Below are positions 1 to 8,984 of a DNA stretch of 15,713 bases, one piece after another. The notes below the pieces were generated by a model. The model saw only the letters and a list, made by a program, of their open reading frames with translations. It did not search any database and was not told where the DNA came from. The position numbers and the translations under genes are program-made. Each line of letters begins with the position of its first letter. Positions within the stretch are counted from its first letter, which is position 1. This DNA comes from Podochytrium sp. JEL0797 (taxonomy: Eukaryota; Chytridiomycota; Chytridiomycetes; Chytridiales; Chytriomycetaceae): contig JADGJG010000610.1 of the NCBI GenBank assembly GCA_027596195.1, positions 1 to 15,713 of the forward strand, given 5' to 3'.

Positions 1-32
1 AATTGGTAAACCCCAATTTATTCGGTGGGATT

Positions 33-52
33 CCCCCCCCCCCCCCCCCCCC
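33..52. repeat. poly-C homopolymer, 20 bases
   Basis: An uninterrupted run of 20 C is followed by C-rich sequence with T interruptions up to about 75. Similar G runs lie at 165-176, 4879-4890 and 15580-15602. The exact lengths of such runs are often unreliable in assemblies. Confidence 0.9.
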
Positions 53-379
53 TCCTCCCTCCCCCACCTACCCCTAAAAGCCAAAAGGCAAATCACGCCC
101 AAACACCAAATATATTAATGAATACCGGCGTCATTAAGATAAAATAACTAAAACAGGAAAAAAAGGGGGGGGGGGGAGGGCGGGGGTCAACAAACGGCAT
201 TGTTTCGAGGTGGCAGGCGAATTTGAAAACTTTGACAGTCGCGTGGGTGGTTGTTCACGCTGGGTGAGAAAGTTCCTAAGGGGGACCATATTTCAGAATT
301 GTTAAGTAGAAGGATTGAAGCGAAGACCGCAGGCGTGATCAAGGAGATCATGTGGAGCGTTTGCACGTTTGAAGGTGTG

Positions 380-438
380 TGCAAGTTGAATGCAAGTTGA
401 AGAGGGGCATTCCGACACTTTTTCCGACACTCTCCGAC
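380..438. repeat. short tandem repeats upstream of the first gene
   Basis: TGCAAGTTGAA occurs twice in perfect tandem (380-390 and 391-401). TCCGACACT follows twice (411-419 and 423-431), and a third TCCGAC starts at 433. Two different short repeat families within 60 bp, about 230 bp upstream of the ATG at 667, could be regulatory sites. That is inference; the words match no binding site I can name with confidence. Confidence 0.5.
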
Positions 439-666
439 CTCAAAACCAATCGCTTGTAATAAATGGAGTGTTTTGGGAGGGAGAAAACGCGTATCGGAGG
501 GGAGCGCAGGGGCGCAAGAACTCCCTTATGCATATAGGTACGTTTTTGTAGTTAATCAAGAGGAAGGGAAAAGGGGGATGAACGAATTCAAACAGAGTTC
601 GATCCACGCATCTTCCCCCGAAAATCTGAAATAAAAATTTTCACCGATATCGAACTTTGTTCAAAG

Positions 667-1425
667 ATGACAAGCGTGCATTCCGCGGACAGCATTCCCT
701 TCGCAACCGCATCTCCAGATACCAGTGCCCTGGCAGCGCCGCCTGTACACACCAACACAGATGCTGCCGATGTGCCCAGCGGCGGCGTCGGCAGCGGTCC
801 GGCGCCGTTTGTGATCCCGCTCCCGCCCGACGACGGGGGCCGCAGGCTCTCTGCGCTCGACATTGGCCTCATTTCAGCGTCGGTCGTCGTTGTCGTCCTG
901 GGCTTCGCCGCCTGTTTTGCCCTGCATTTTGCGCGCAAACGGAAACGGAACCTCGACGCTGAATTCGCCGCGCGCAGGAAACAGCTCGACGACGGACACA
1001 GCGTCGACGGGTTTACCATTGACAAGCAGTTTGGGGGGGTCTATGTGCCCACGAGGGGGGCGGGGGATGTGGGCGGCTCGTTTTCGACGGGGGGTTGGTC
1101 AAAGACGGAAACGGTGGATGCTCTGATCCCGCCGCAGATGCATCAGCAGCAGGGGTGGCCTTTCTTGGGGGAGATGGAGGAGGCACGGTCTGTGAGTGAG
1201 GAGGACGATGATTCACGGATACTGCATCCGTGTTGGACACACAAGAGCTATGAATACACGGGGTGTGGGGAAGAAGGGCAGGGGAATGAGGAGGAGGAGG
1301 GGTATATTGTTGCGCATCGCGCGGAGGGGCGGGGGGAAGCGGGTGTGGAGAGGGTCGTTGTGGAGGATGATGGGGAGGGGGTTGTGAGGTTTCAGAGTGT
1401 GAAGGCTGTAGTGACTGTGGTATGA
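667..1425 (+). CDS. single-pass membrane protein with acidic cytosolic tail, unknown function
   Basis: A 252-residue single-exon frame starts at an ATG with an A at -3. The first 60 residues are rich in Ala, Pro, Ser, Thr and Gly and contain no N-terminal signal peptide. A strong hydrophobic helix lies at about residues 62-84, followed by a basic stop-transfer cluster (RKRKR, about 89-94), so the N-terminus is probably outside and the tail cytosolic. The C-terminal 90 residues are strongly acidic, with runs such as EEDDD and NEEEEE. This layout resembles small fungal plasma-membrane sensors or adaptors, but no domain is recognised. The gene is convergent with the VWD glycoprotein gene, with 474 bp between the stop codons. 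Codon third positions move from C-rich at the start to G/T-rich at the end. The length, membrane segment and codon bias support a real gene; the function is unknown. Confidence 0.7.
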   Translation: MTSVHSADSIPFATASPDTSALAAPPVHTNTDAADVPSGGVGSGPAPFVIPLPPDDGGRRLSALDIGLISASVVVVVLGFAACFALHFARKRKRNLDAEFAARRKQLDDGHSVDGFTIDKQFGGVYVPTRGAGDVGGSFSTGGWSKTETVDALIPPQMHQQQGWPFLGEMEEARSVSEEDDDSRILHPCWTHKSYEYTGCGEEGQGNEEEEGYIVAHRAEGRGEAGVERVVVEDDGEGVVRFQSVKAVVTVV

Positions 1426-1899
1426 AGATTTCGTTTGTTTGTATGAAAGGGGTGGGGTGAGAGGGGTCGAGACTCAAGATGATTTTGACATTTTCGAAAA
1501 AGAACCCTGTTAATGAACTTTTGGTGGTATGAAATGGATTGGAGAGGCATCGCGTACGTTTTTAATTTTTGAGAGAGAGAGTAGGGGGCTCGAAGGTGGC
1601 TCGGATGCCAACGTCGACTTACGTCGACTTATGTCGTCATCACTGCCATGGCCAGACCCCAAGCTCACAACAACAACGCACGCCCCCCGCAAACAATCGC
1701 GTCCATCAACAAAATAAAATCAACTCCACCTTTTTGGATGAACGGCTGACTGGCAGCAAAACCAGCACCAATCCGTTTTCAAGAACATTTTCCGCCAAGT
1801 CTTCTACAAAAATGAAGGAAAGAACACGAGCAAATGAATTATTCGGAAACACACAGAGGGAAAAAAAACAAAAAACAGAAAATTAAAAAACCGCTGCTT
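1426..1899. other. intergenic region between two convergent genes
   Basis: No gene is seen here. The stretch holds the 3' UTRs of the membrane protein gene (+) and the VWD glycoprotein gene (-). A perfect 10-bp tandem repeat, ACGTCGACTT, lies at 1611-1630. An AATAAA word on the plus strand near 1713 is about 290 nt past the + gene stop and could be its polyadenylation signal. A-rich sequence at 1860-1890 reads as T-rich downstream of the minus-strand stop. Confidence 0.55.
1611..1630. repeat. perfect tandem 10-mer ACGTCGACTT x2
   Basis: Two exact copies lie head to tail, followed by a degenerate third (ATGTCGTCAT). It is a minor repeat with no assigned role. Confidence 0.75.
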
Positions 1900-4336
1900 T
1901 CAAAAAATCAACAACAGAGAAGAAAAGAACGCAATCGCGTTCACTGGACCCAACCAAACTGCGTTACTCGCCAAAACGGCGGCAGGTTTGACAGCAACGT
2001 ACGAAGCAGCAGCAGCAGCAACAGGAGCAACTGCCTGATTCCCCTGAACGACAGACGCAGCCACGAGTGAGCCCGTGGGAACTTGAACGACGGCCGGAGC
2101 CGCTGGAACATACTGTGGCGGCGTGGGTGGAACATAAAGCGCCAAATTGATTCCACAATCAACCCCCCCAAACATCCTGTTGCAAATACACCCCGTCGAT
2201 CCACAGACTCCATTCCCCCCGTTACAGTTGCTTGGGCAGTTATTTTCGCCATACCCATGAGAAACCTGCACAATCTCCGCGATGGCCGTTTGATTCGCGA
2301 CCGAAACAGGAGCCGCAATCACGCATTGGGCGATATGAGCGCAATCGGATTGAAGCGCTTCGAAGCTCGATTGAGTGAAATCGTGGGAACCTGTGACGAG
2401 GAGGTCGCTGACGCAGGAGTCGATGTAGAAGGGGAGGTTGATTCCGGGGAGGTTGGAGCATCCGGGGATGGTGAGGACTTGGGTGCATTGGGTGGTTGCG
2501 TTGTTGGTTTGGTCGGGGGTGTAAGTTGGAGATGGGGCCTGTTTGGTTTTTGTTAAGTGTCAATTGTATCGCGCGAGGAAATCAGAAAAAACAAGTGAAA
2601 ATTTACGAACCTCGCAAGTGGTTCCAGGAAGAGTCGATGATCCCAACGAACTCAATTCATAGGGTGCAGTGCAAGTGAGACTGCAAATGTTGGCTGAACA
2701 CGCGTTTCCGTTCGCATCGACTCGCGTCGTGGCATTGCAGTCTGCGTTGGCGACGCATGTGCTGATTCCGTTCGCGACGGGGATGCAATCGGCGGTCGCG
2801 ATGCATGGGGTTGTTGGAAGGTTTGGAATCACAGGGGATGGTGTGGTGGAAGGTGTTGGGGAATTTGTGGAGGAAGGTGGCGTGGCAGAGGTTGCAGGGA
2901 CGAGTGGGGAAGGTGGCGCAACAGAAGTTGCCGGAGCACCTGTGGAGGAAGGCGATGCAGCAGAAGTTTCTGGGGCAACCGTGGAGGAAGCTGGCGTAAC
3001 AGAAGTTGCTGGGACGACTGGGGAAGGTGGTGCAGCAGAAGTTGCATTAGCACCTGTGGCGGAAGCTGTTGCAGCAGAAGCTGCCGGATCGCCTAAGGAG
3101 GAAGGCGGTGCAGCAGAAGTTGCTGGAGCAACTGTGGAGGAAGGTGGTGCAGCAGAATTTGTCACCGTGACCGTGGCGGCAGGGTCAACAGACGACATCG
3201 AGTTCACAGGAGGATCGATGATCGGATTGCAGACAGGAGCCGCACAACAGTCAGCAGCAGCCCAATTCATTCCTTCAACATATCCATTTGCAGAAACTGG
3301 CATCGGGTTCGTCACTTGTCCGCGGACGTATTCCCCTTGAAAGTGATTATCCTCATCTGGCACGGCAAGTCTCTGACCCATACAGATTCCTCCCAGAGTC
3401 AAATCCTTATAACTTGCCGGCACTGTGATGGATACGGAGAATCTCCCCGTCTTTCCGGTATTGATCAAGACGGCCGATCCGTCGGGGAACGTGAATTTGT
3501 TGGAGGAGTTGGCGGCGTGCCTTTTGTTGACCGCGGGGACATCATTTATGACGATGGATCCATCGTTGGAGAGGACATTCAGGACAGCGATTCCAGCTTG
3601 ATCCGTGTTTACCTTGTGACCACCCTGCGCAACAACCCCTCCCATCGCATCCACCGTCACCACATTGTCTCCATACCGCACAGACACGCGTGCGACACAT
3701 GCAACTTGACTCCCCTTGCTGCATGCGTACTGCCCGCCTTGCACTTCAAGATTTGGGCTTTTGAGGTAATAAAAGACTCCGACGTCTTGAAAGTTGGAGA
3801 CGCGCTTGCTGAATTGCGAAATGTGCGGGTCTCCGACGATTGAGCAGGTTTTACCGGCGTGGAAGGTGGGCACTTGAACTGCGTATTGAATGGCGCATTG
3901 GTCCAAGGGCGAGCAGGGGGCTTTGATGCTCGCAGCAAGTTGCAAAGTTTGGCCGCCAGCCTCCTTGGCGACGGCGTTGGAAACGATTGTGACGGATTGG
4001 GGCTGTTGGTTTACATTTCGGTTGGGGTGGGTGAGTGGAGGAAGGAGAGTCCCAAAAATATGAGATACGTACAATGTTCCAATTCTGCGTCGTAAAGGAA
4101 AGCTGGTTCACGGAGAACTTGAAGCCTTGCAAGTTGAGCGCAACTTGCACAGACACAGAAGGAGCTTGGGTCATGACAACGGTGAACGTTTTTCCTGCTT
4201 GTTCGTAACTGTAGGGCAGGGTTGGCGGGTTGAACGCGAGAGCTGTTCCACACAAGGGAGATGGGTTCAGGACACATCCCACGCATTGGGACAAGGCATG
4301 CGAAGCAAGGACCAAGAGAAGAGTTGGAACGAGCAT
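1900..4336 (-). CDS. secreted VWD/EGF-like mucin-type glycoprotein, probably GPI-anchored
   Basis: Three exons are inferred: 4336-4073, 4002-2611 and 2538-1900. The introns are 4072-4003 (70 nt, GTACGT...ACAG) and 2610-2539 (72 nt, GTTCGT...ACAG), both phase 0, giving 764 residues. Residues 1-16 form a signal peptide (MLVPTLLLVLASHALS). A von Willebrand factor type D-like domain spans about 141-297; it opens with CSIVGDPHISQF and ends with GGICMG, matching the GDPH start and GLCG-like end of the family. A Ser/Thr/Pro/Ala mucin-like stretch (about 360-487) holds imperfect 12-13 residue repeats. A Cys-rich segment follows (about 487-540), then a C8-like segment (FYIDSCVSDLL, about 590). An EGF-like module lies at 653-680, with CNGGNGVC and CICNRMFGGVDC. 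The hydrophobic C-terminus suggests a GPI anchor. It is probably displayed at the cell surface, in adhesion or in the matrix. The gene is divergent from the RdRP gene. The exon joins and domains are well supported; the role is inferred. Confidence 0.87.
2005..2020. repeat. AGC trinucleotide microsatellite inside the VWD gene
   Basis: Five AGC units on the plus strand encode an Ala run on the minus strand near the C-terminus of the VWD glycoprotein. It is a candidate length-polymorphic site. Confidence 0.8.
2854..3165 (-). repeat. coding repeats of the mucin-like stalk
   Basis: About seven or eight imperfect units of 36-39 bp encode variants of TSAAPPSSTVAPA, rich in Ser, Thr, Pro and Ala. 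This is an expected O-glycosylation stalk. The opposite strand is open through the stretch only because of the repeat. Confidence 0.75.
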
Positions 4337-4390
4337 TGGTGTTTTATGTCCAGAATGAATCGTTTTGGAAAACCTTCCAATATTGGTACT

Positions 4391-4398
4391 TTTATATA
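4391..4398 (-). promoter_or_regulatory. TATA box of the VWD glycoprotein gene
   Basis: TATATAAA reads on the minus strand and ends 55 bp before the ATG at 4336. The position and sequence fit a eukaryotic core promoter. Confidence 0.6.
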
Positions 4399-4672
4399 CG
4401 CATTATTAGGTAATTGAATGCGAAAAATAATCTATTCTCTCCGTTTGTTACGTCATTTATTGTGAAAATGGAAAAAAATACTGTTTCAGGATTTTTTCCC
4501 CCTTTCGTTTTATGTAATAGGAACATACTGTAGGAAAACATCATGTGGAAAATGTATTCTCCACTTTCAAGCGCTATTACTGTATTAAAATAGCAAAAAA
4601 AATGTCTCTACGCCTTTCTATTGGCATTCAACAAATTGTGAGTTGATTGCGGTGGGAGACAATGTAAGGAGT

Positions 4673-4881
4673 GGCAGTGAAGGGATTGGCAGTGAAGGGA
4701 TAATGTTACAAACTGCTAAACAAGTTTAGTGGTTTTGGCACAAGCCCGCATTGGGATGACCAAAAAAACACATTCAAGCGCAGCAAGCATGGCAATGAGC
4801 AAGTGTGAGTGTATAGCTTGCGCATGGCAGTGAGGGAAGCGAGAATGCATTTCTTTTGTGGACACTGTTGGCAGTGAAGGG
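4673..4881. repeat. four copies of GGCAGTGAAGGG upstream of the RdRP gene
   Basis: Copies lie at 4673-4684 and 4688-4699 (tandem with a 15-bp period), 4826-4837 (GGCAGTGAGGGA, one base missing) and 4870-4881. All are in the same orientation within 250 bp of the RdRP start codon, so they may be binding sites or remnants of a local duplication. Confidence 0.7.
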
Positions 4882-4918
4882 GGGGGGGGGCAAAAACAAA
4901 CAAAAAAACCTTCTCCAA

Positions 4919-7900
4919 ATGGAGTTGATAATGGATGTCCCGCGCTGGATCCGCGGTAAACGCGGCATCGACAAGGCGCTCGCGGACGCCTTTGCCGAAT
5001 CCGACGACCACCGCGGCACGCGCTTCCGCCTGTTTCGTTTGGACGGCAAAGAGTCCAAGGACAACCCAGAACCGCGCTGCCTGGCAATCATCACGGTGCC
5101 GCGCGAGGCAGCCGGGCTGTTTCTGATCTCTGCGGGGAAGTGGGGCCGCATCCTGGTCGGGATGACAGAGCTGTTTCCAAAGAGGTCGCGAAACAGGGTA
5201 CATATTTCCTTCTAGCAACGATCCCTAACACCCCGCATCGCATCGTTTCTCTTCCCTTCGCAGCCCGATACAAATGCCATCAAGGCCTTGCTCGACTTCC
5301 GCCTGCCGCCAAAACAAACAAAGACCCCCAGCGATGCCGCCATCCAGCACCTGCTGACTGACCTCCACATTCCAGACGAGGACGATGAGGACGAGGACAG
5401 CGACGAGTCCGAAGCAACCGCGTGGTTGAAAGCAAACAAGTGGACGAGGTTTGTTGCCATTTTGTTCAATGTCCTTGCTGAATACTTCGTGACAGCAACC
5501 TGAACCTCGAATCGGATTTCGAAAAGGTGGAGGAGATCTCGATTCCCGTGCAAGAGGCCTATTTCGGAGTCTGGTGCGACAACGAGGCCACCGAGCACGT
5601 TGTGCCTGTAGCTTCCAAGGCCCACGGCCCCAACGCGACCTTGCTCCCCAACGCGCAAAACGCGGGATTCAGCGAGTTTAAGATCTTGAGTCCCCAGGAA
5701 CGCGGAAACCCAACCTTTTCGCCAGAGTGGAAGGCCTCCCAAATTGTCGGAATGAATTCGTTCGACCACCCGTTCTTTGAGATTGACGGCGACACGTTCA
5801 AGCTGAAATTGTCGGCTGACGTTCAGATTCGATTCTTTGAATTCGTAAGTGAAGGAAGGATGTCGCTTACCTCGCTCCTCTGACCCTACATTCCCAAAAT
5901 CGAAAGGATATCAAATCCGTTGTCTTGCACCACACGGCAAAGGAGTCCAACATTTTCATCACTCTTGCGCATCCTCCCGTGATCATTGATACCTCGGAAA
6001 CCACGACCGCCTCGTTCGCCGACCTCCACAAAGCCAAATTCTCGCGCATCTACCAAGTGAACCCCAAACACGCGTTTTTCGTGTTCAACTGCCTCGTCTG
6101 CCGAATCACGTTCCACACATGCCGCACCGATACCATTTCAAAAATCTTTTCGCGCGTCGGTCCGTCAGTCCAATGTCCCGTCCTGATCGCCCCGGGCGGC
6201 CTCTACTCTAGCAACCACCAAAAGAAACTCACCACCCTCTTCACCTCGCTTCCTATCCGCATTGCCTACCAGCTCGCCCTCATTCAGTCCTGGGGACTCA
6301 TGTTCCCCAACGAACTCCTCGCATTCGTTCGCGCCGCCATCGTGCCTCTCGTTTCGAAGCAATCAGAGGCTGAAATTGCTCAACTGTTGTCCCTGTTTGT
6401 GCGCAGCACGCACTGGGAACCGTTCAAGGGCGAATCGCGCCCAAACTACCCCAAACTGTTTGAAGAGATCAAAGCCACATTCCAATACATCCCCGAAGAC
6501 TTTGACTCGGCTAAATACTGCATGGCGTATCAACTCTACGTGACCCCGACGGGAATGTATATCGACGGTCCCTTCCTCGAGAAATCGAACCGCGTGATGC
6601 GTCAGTACAAGGAGTTTTCGTCCAATTTTTTGCAAGTCAACTTTGTGGAAGAAGACGGATCTCAGTTCAACCGCAGTTCCATCAAGGATGTGGCGCAGGA
6701 TGTGATTTATAAGGATCGGATTGCTGCTTTCTTGAAGAAAGGGTTGAGTGTGGCGGGGAGGGAGTTCAAGTTTTTGGCGTTTTCGAACAGGTGAGCATTT
6801 CCCCACCCCCTCCCCCCTTTTTTTACCACATGGCGCTAACGATTTTGTTTTCAACTTTCGTTCAGTTCGTTGAAGGAAGGAAGGGTGTTGTTTTTCCATG
6901 AACCTGTGAGCGGGAGTGTGACGGTGGACTCGATTCGGGCGTGGATGGGAGATTTCTCCATGATCAAGAGTCCGGCGCGATACGCAGCCAGAATGGGACA
7001 AGCCTTCACATCCACGGCGAGTACCTTAACAGTAGCCAAGGAAGAGATTTACACGGTCGCCGACGTGGAGAGGAACGGGTACATTTTCAGTGACGGAGTC
7101 GGGACCGTTTCGCCCGAGATTGCGGGCAAGATTTGGGAAATGATGAAGAAGATGAAGGAGAAGAATGGGGTGGGGTCGACTTGGAGGACTGGGGAGAAGG
7201 AGGTGTTGGATGTGGTGCCGTCAGCGTTTCAGATTCGGTTTGGAGGGGCGAAGGGCATGGTGAGTTGTTTTGGTTCCTTCTCCTGTACCCACCAATTTCT
7301 TGTTATTTATTCTCTGATCCTCCTTCCTCGATTTTTTTCAATCAAGGTTTCCGTGGACCCCACCCTCACTGGACGCAAACTCAAAATTCGCCGCTCCATG
7401 ATCAAATTCAGAGCCCCAAACTCCAAAGTGATTGAAATCGCCGACGACGCGGGCGTGTGTCGGCAAGCGTACTTCAACCGTCAAGTCATTCTAATTCTCG
7501 AAGACCTCGGCATCAGCAAACAAACCTTCTTGGACCTCCAACGCAACGCTGTGCGCGAACTCGCCTTCATGTGGGACTCACCCGAAGAGATGATTGCTCT
7601 AGCCTCTCGTGAGGGTGCGTTCGGGAACGCGGTGCGGTTGTGGAATAACCTGGGGTTGTTTGAATGGCCCGAGAACGACTTTATCCGACAATCTTTTGAG
7701 CACATTCGGTCGTACCTGTTGAAGGAAATCAAGTATCGCGCGCGCTTCTTGATTCCCGGTGGCTGGACATTATTCGGCGTCCTCGACGAAACCGGAACCC
7801 TGAAAGAAGGTCAAATTTTCGTCCAAGTCTCGTCCCCAGAGGAAACCAAAATCATCACGGGCCCCGTCATCATATACCGCAGCCCCGCCCTCCACCCTGG

Positions 7901-8906
7901 CGACATCCAACCCGTCGTTGCTGTCGACAACCCCCATCTACACCACATGCGCAACGTGATCGTCTTCTCCCAACACGGATCCCGCGACCTCCCCTCCAAA
8001 CTCGCCGGCGGTGATCTCGACGGGGACCAATTCACCATCATCTCGAACCGCGAACTCTTACCCGACCGGTCGGCCTTCCGCGCCGCAGCCGCCTATACTC
8101 CCCTCAAACCACCTGTCGAAATGAATCGCAGCGTGACCATGGACGACGTGGCTGAATTCATTGTGTATTTCATGCAACATGATAAATTGGGACTTCTCTC
8201 GAAACGACACATGGCGCTCGCGGATCAAGTGGATGGAGGGACGAAACACCCGGATTGTCTCGTACTCGCGGAACTGTGCAACCATGCCGTTGATTTCCCA
8301 AAGACGGGTGTGCCCGCCGATATTACGAACGCGCCCAAAAAGAAACACGTGTTGCCTGATTTCATGTACAAAACGCGGGATGAGAATTGGAAAACGGATT
8401 ATTACAAGTCTCCACGGGCGATGGGGTTGATGTTTCGGGATGAAGAATTGAATGAGTTGATTGAGCAGACGTATCGGAGTGGTGGGGAGGGGAGGGGGGG
8501 GTATCGGTCACCGGATCGGGATCCTGTGTGGAGGTTTGTGAAGACCAGGTGTGGGGATTGGGAGGCGCAGGTGAATGCGGCGGTTGGGTTCCAGGCAACG
8601 TTTGAGAACGAGGTGGAGCGGATCGCGTCGTTTTGTCGACCCAAGTTGACGGAGCGTGAGTTGGGGACGGGGTATATTAATATGGATGGGAGAAAGTCGC
8701 ATCGGTCTTGGTTTAATATGGAGGAGTGGGTTCGCGATCAGTTTGGAGCCTTGTTGATCAAGACGGAGAAGTTGATGGTGGCGAAGCGGTCGGAGGTGGA
8801 AGTGTGTGATTTGGCAGCGGCAAGTTATTACGTTTCGAATGTGGTGAAGGGGAAGGAAGGGGTTGGGAGTGTGTTTGGATTTGTGCTGTTCCACTTTTTT
8901 GCTTGA
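4919..8906 (+). CDS. cellular RNA-dependent RNA polymerase (RDR/QDE-1 family, RNA silencing)
   Basis: Six exons are inferred: 4919-5197, 5264-5448, 5496-5844, 5907-6790, 6866-7259 and 7347-8906. The introns are 66, 47, 62, 75 and 87 nt, all GT-AG, giving about 1216 residues, within the usual family range. An RRM-like segment may occupy the first 90 residues, followed by an acidic linker (about 130-143). Joins are confirmed by family motifs: DIKSVVLH then NIFITLAHPP after exon 4 starts, FLAFSN/SSLKEGRVLFFH across intron 4, and GGAKGM/VSVDPTL across intron 5. The catalytic motif AGGDLDGDQF is intact, with DLDGD at residues 920-924 (8013-8027). It is followed by HMALAD and AVDFPKTGVPADI, as in eukaryotic RDRs. 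The enzyme makes double-stranded RNA from aberrant transcripts for Dicer and Argonaute. The start could instead be the ATG at 4931, which has the better context (A at -3). The last 25 residues are not family-like, so a small unseen 3' intron is possible. Confidence 0.93.
7260..7346 (+). other. stop-free, multiple-of-three intron in the RdRP gene
   Basis: This 87-nt stretch has no stop codon in frame, so an open frame reads straight through it. It begins with the canonical donor GTGAGT and ends with a T-rich tract and TCAAG. Removing it joins GGAKGM to VSVDPTL, the conserved block of this polymerase family. Keeping it would insert 29 hydrophobic residues into the core. Confidence 0.85.
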
Positions 8907-8962
8907 GTTTGTTTTTTTCCCGTTGTTCTTCATTGCTTTTTCAAAATAATAATGAATATCTT

Positions 8963-8968
8963 TTTATT
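8963..8968 (-). terminator. polyadenylation signal AATAAA of the 8985-9989 gene
   Basis: AATAAA on the minus strand lies 16 nt past the TGA at 8987-8985. It sits between two convergent stop codons. Confidence 0.6.
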
Positions 8969-8984
8969 CCAAAATACGTGCATT

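Larger units (their letters stand above)
1..666. other. gene-poor left flank
   Basis: No convincing gene is visible here. The open frames are short (65 aa or less, apart from antisense overlap with the next gene) and lack recognisable protein character. The stretch contains a 20-base C run at 33-52, a 12-base G run at 165-176, an 11-bp tandem duplication at 380-401 and three TCCGAC words between 411 and 438. The last part, up to the ATG at 667, should hold the promoter and 5' UTR of the membrane protein gene. No clear TATA box was found. Confidence 0.6.
4337..4918. other. divergent intergenic and promoter region (VWD gene / RdRP gene)
   Basis: There are 582 bp between two divergent start codons. 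The left half is AT-rich and carries the TATA box of the minus-strand gene. The right half holds four copies of a GGCAGTGAAGGG-like word and a 12-base G run (4879-4890), followed by an A-rich leader just before the RdRP start. No protein-like frame or RNA gene was recognised. Confidence 0.6.

Noticed and set aside
1013..1477. 154-residue minus-strand Pro/His-rich frame
   Set aside because: It is antisense to the acidic, G-rich tail of the membrane protein gene and has no protein-like features.
2669..3340. 223-residue plus-strand open frame rich in EVAGA-type repeats
   Set aside because: It is the antisense of the mucin-like repeats of the VWD gene. The minus strand has the signal peptide, VWD motifs and splice sites.
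4919..8906. RdRP as an integrated viral polymerase
   Set aside because: The DLDGD motif and flanking blocks are those of eukaryotic cellular RDR enzymes, and the gene has several spliceosomal introns. Viral RdRPs have a GDD-type palm.
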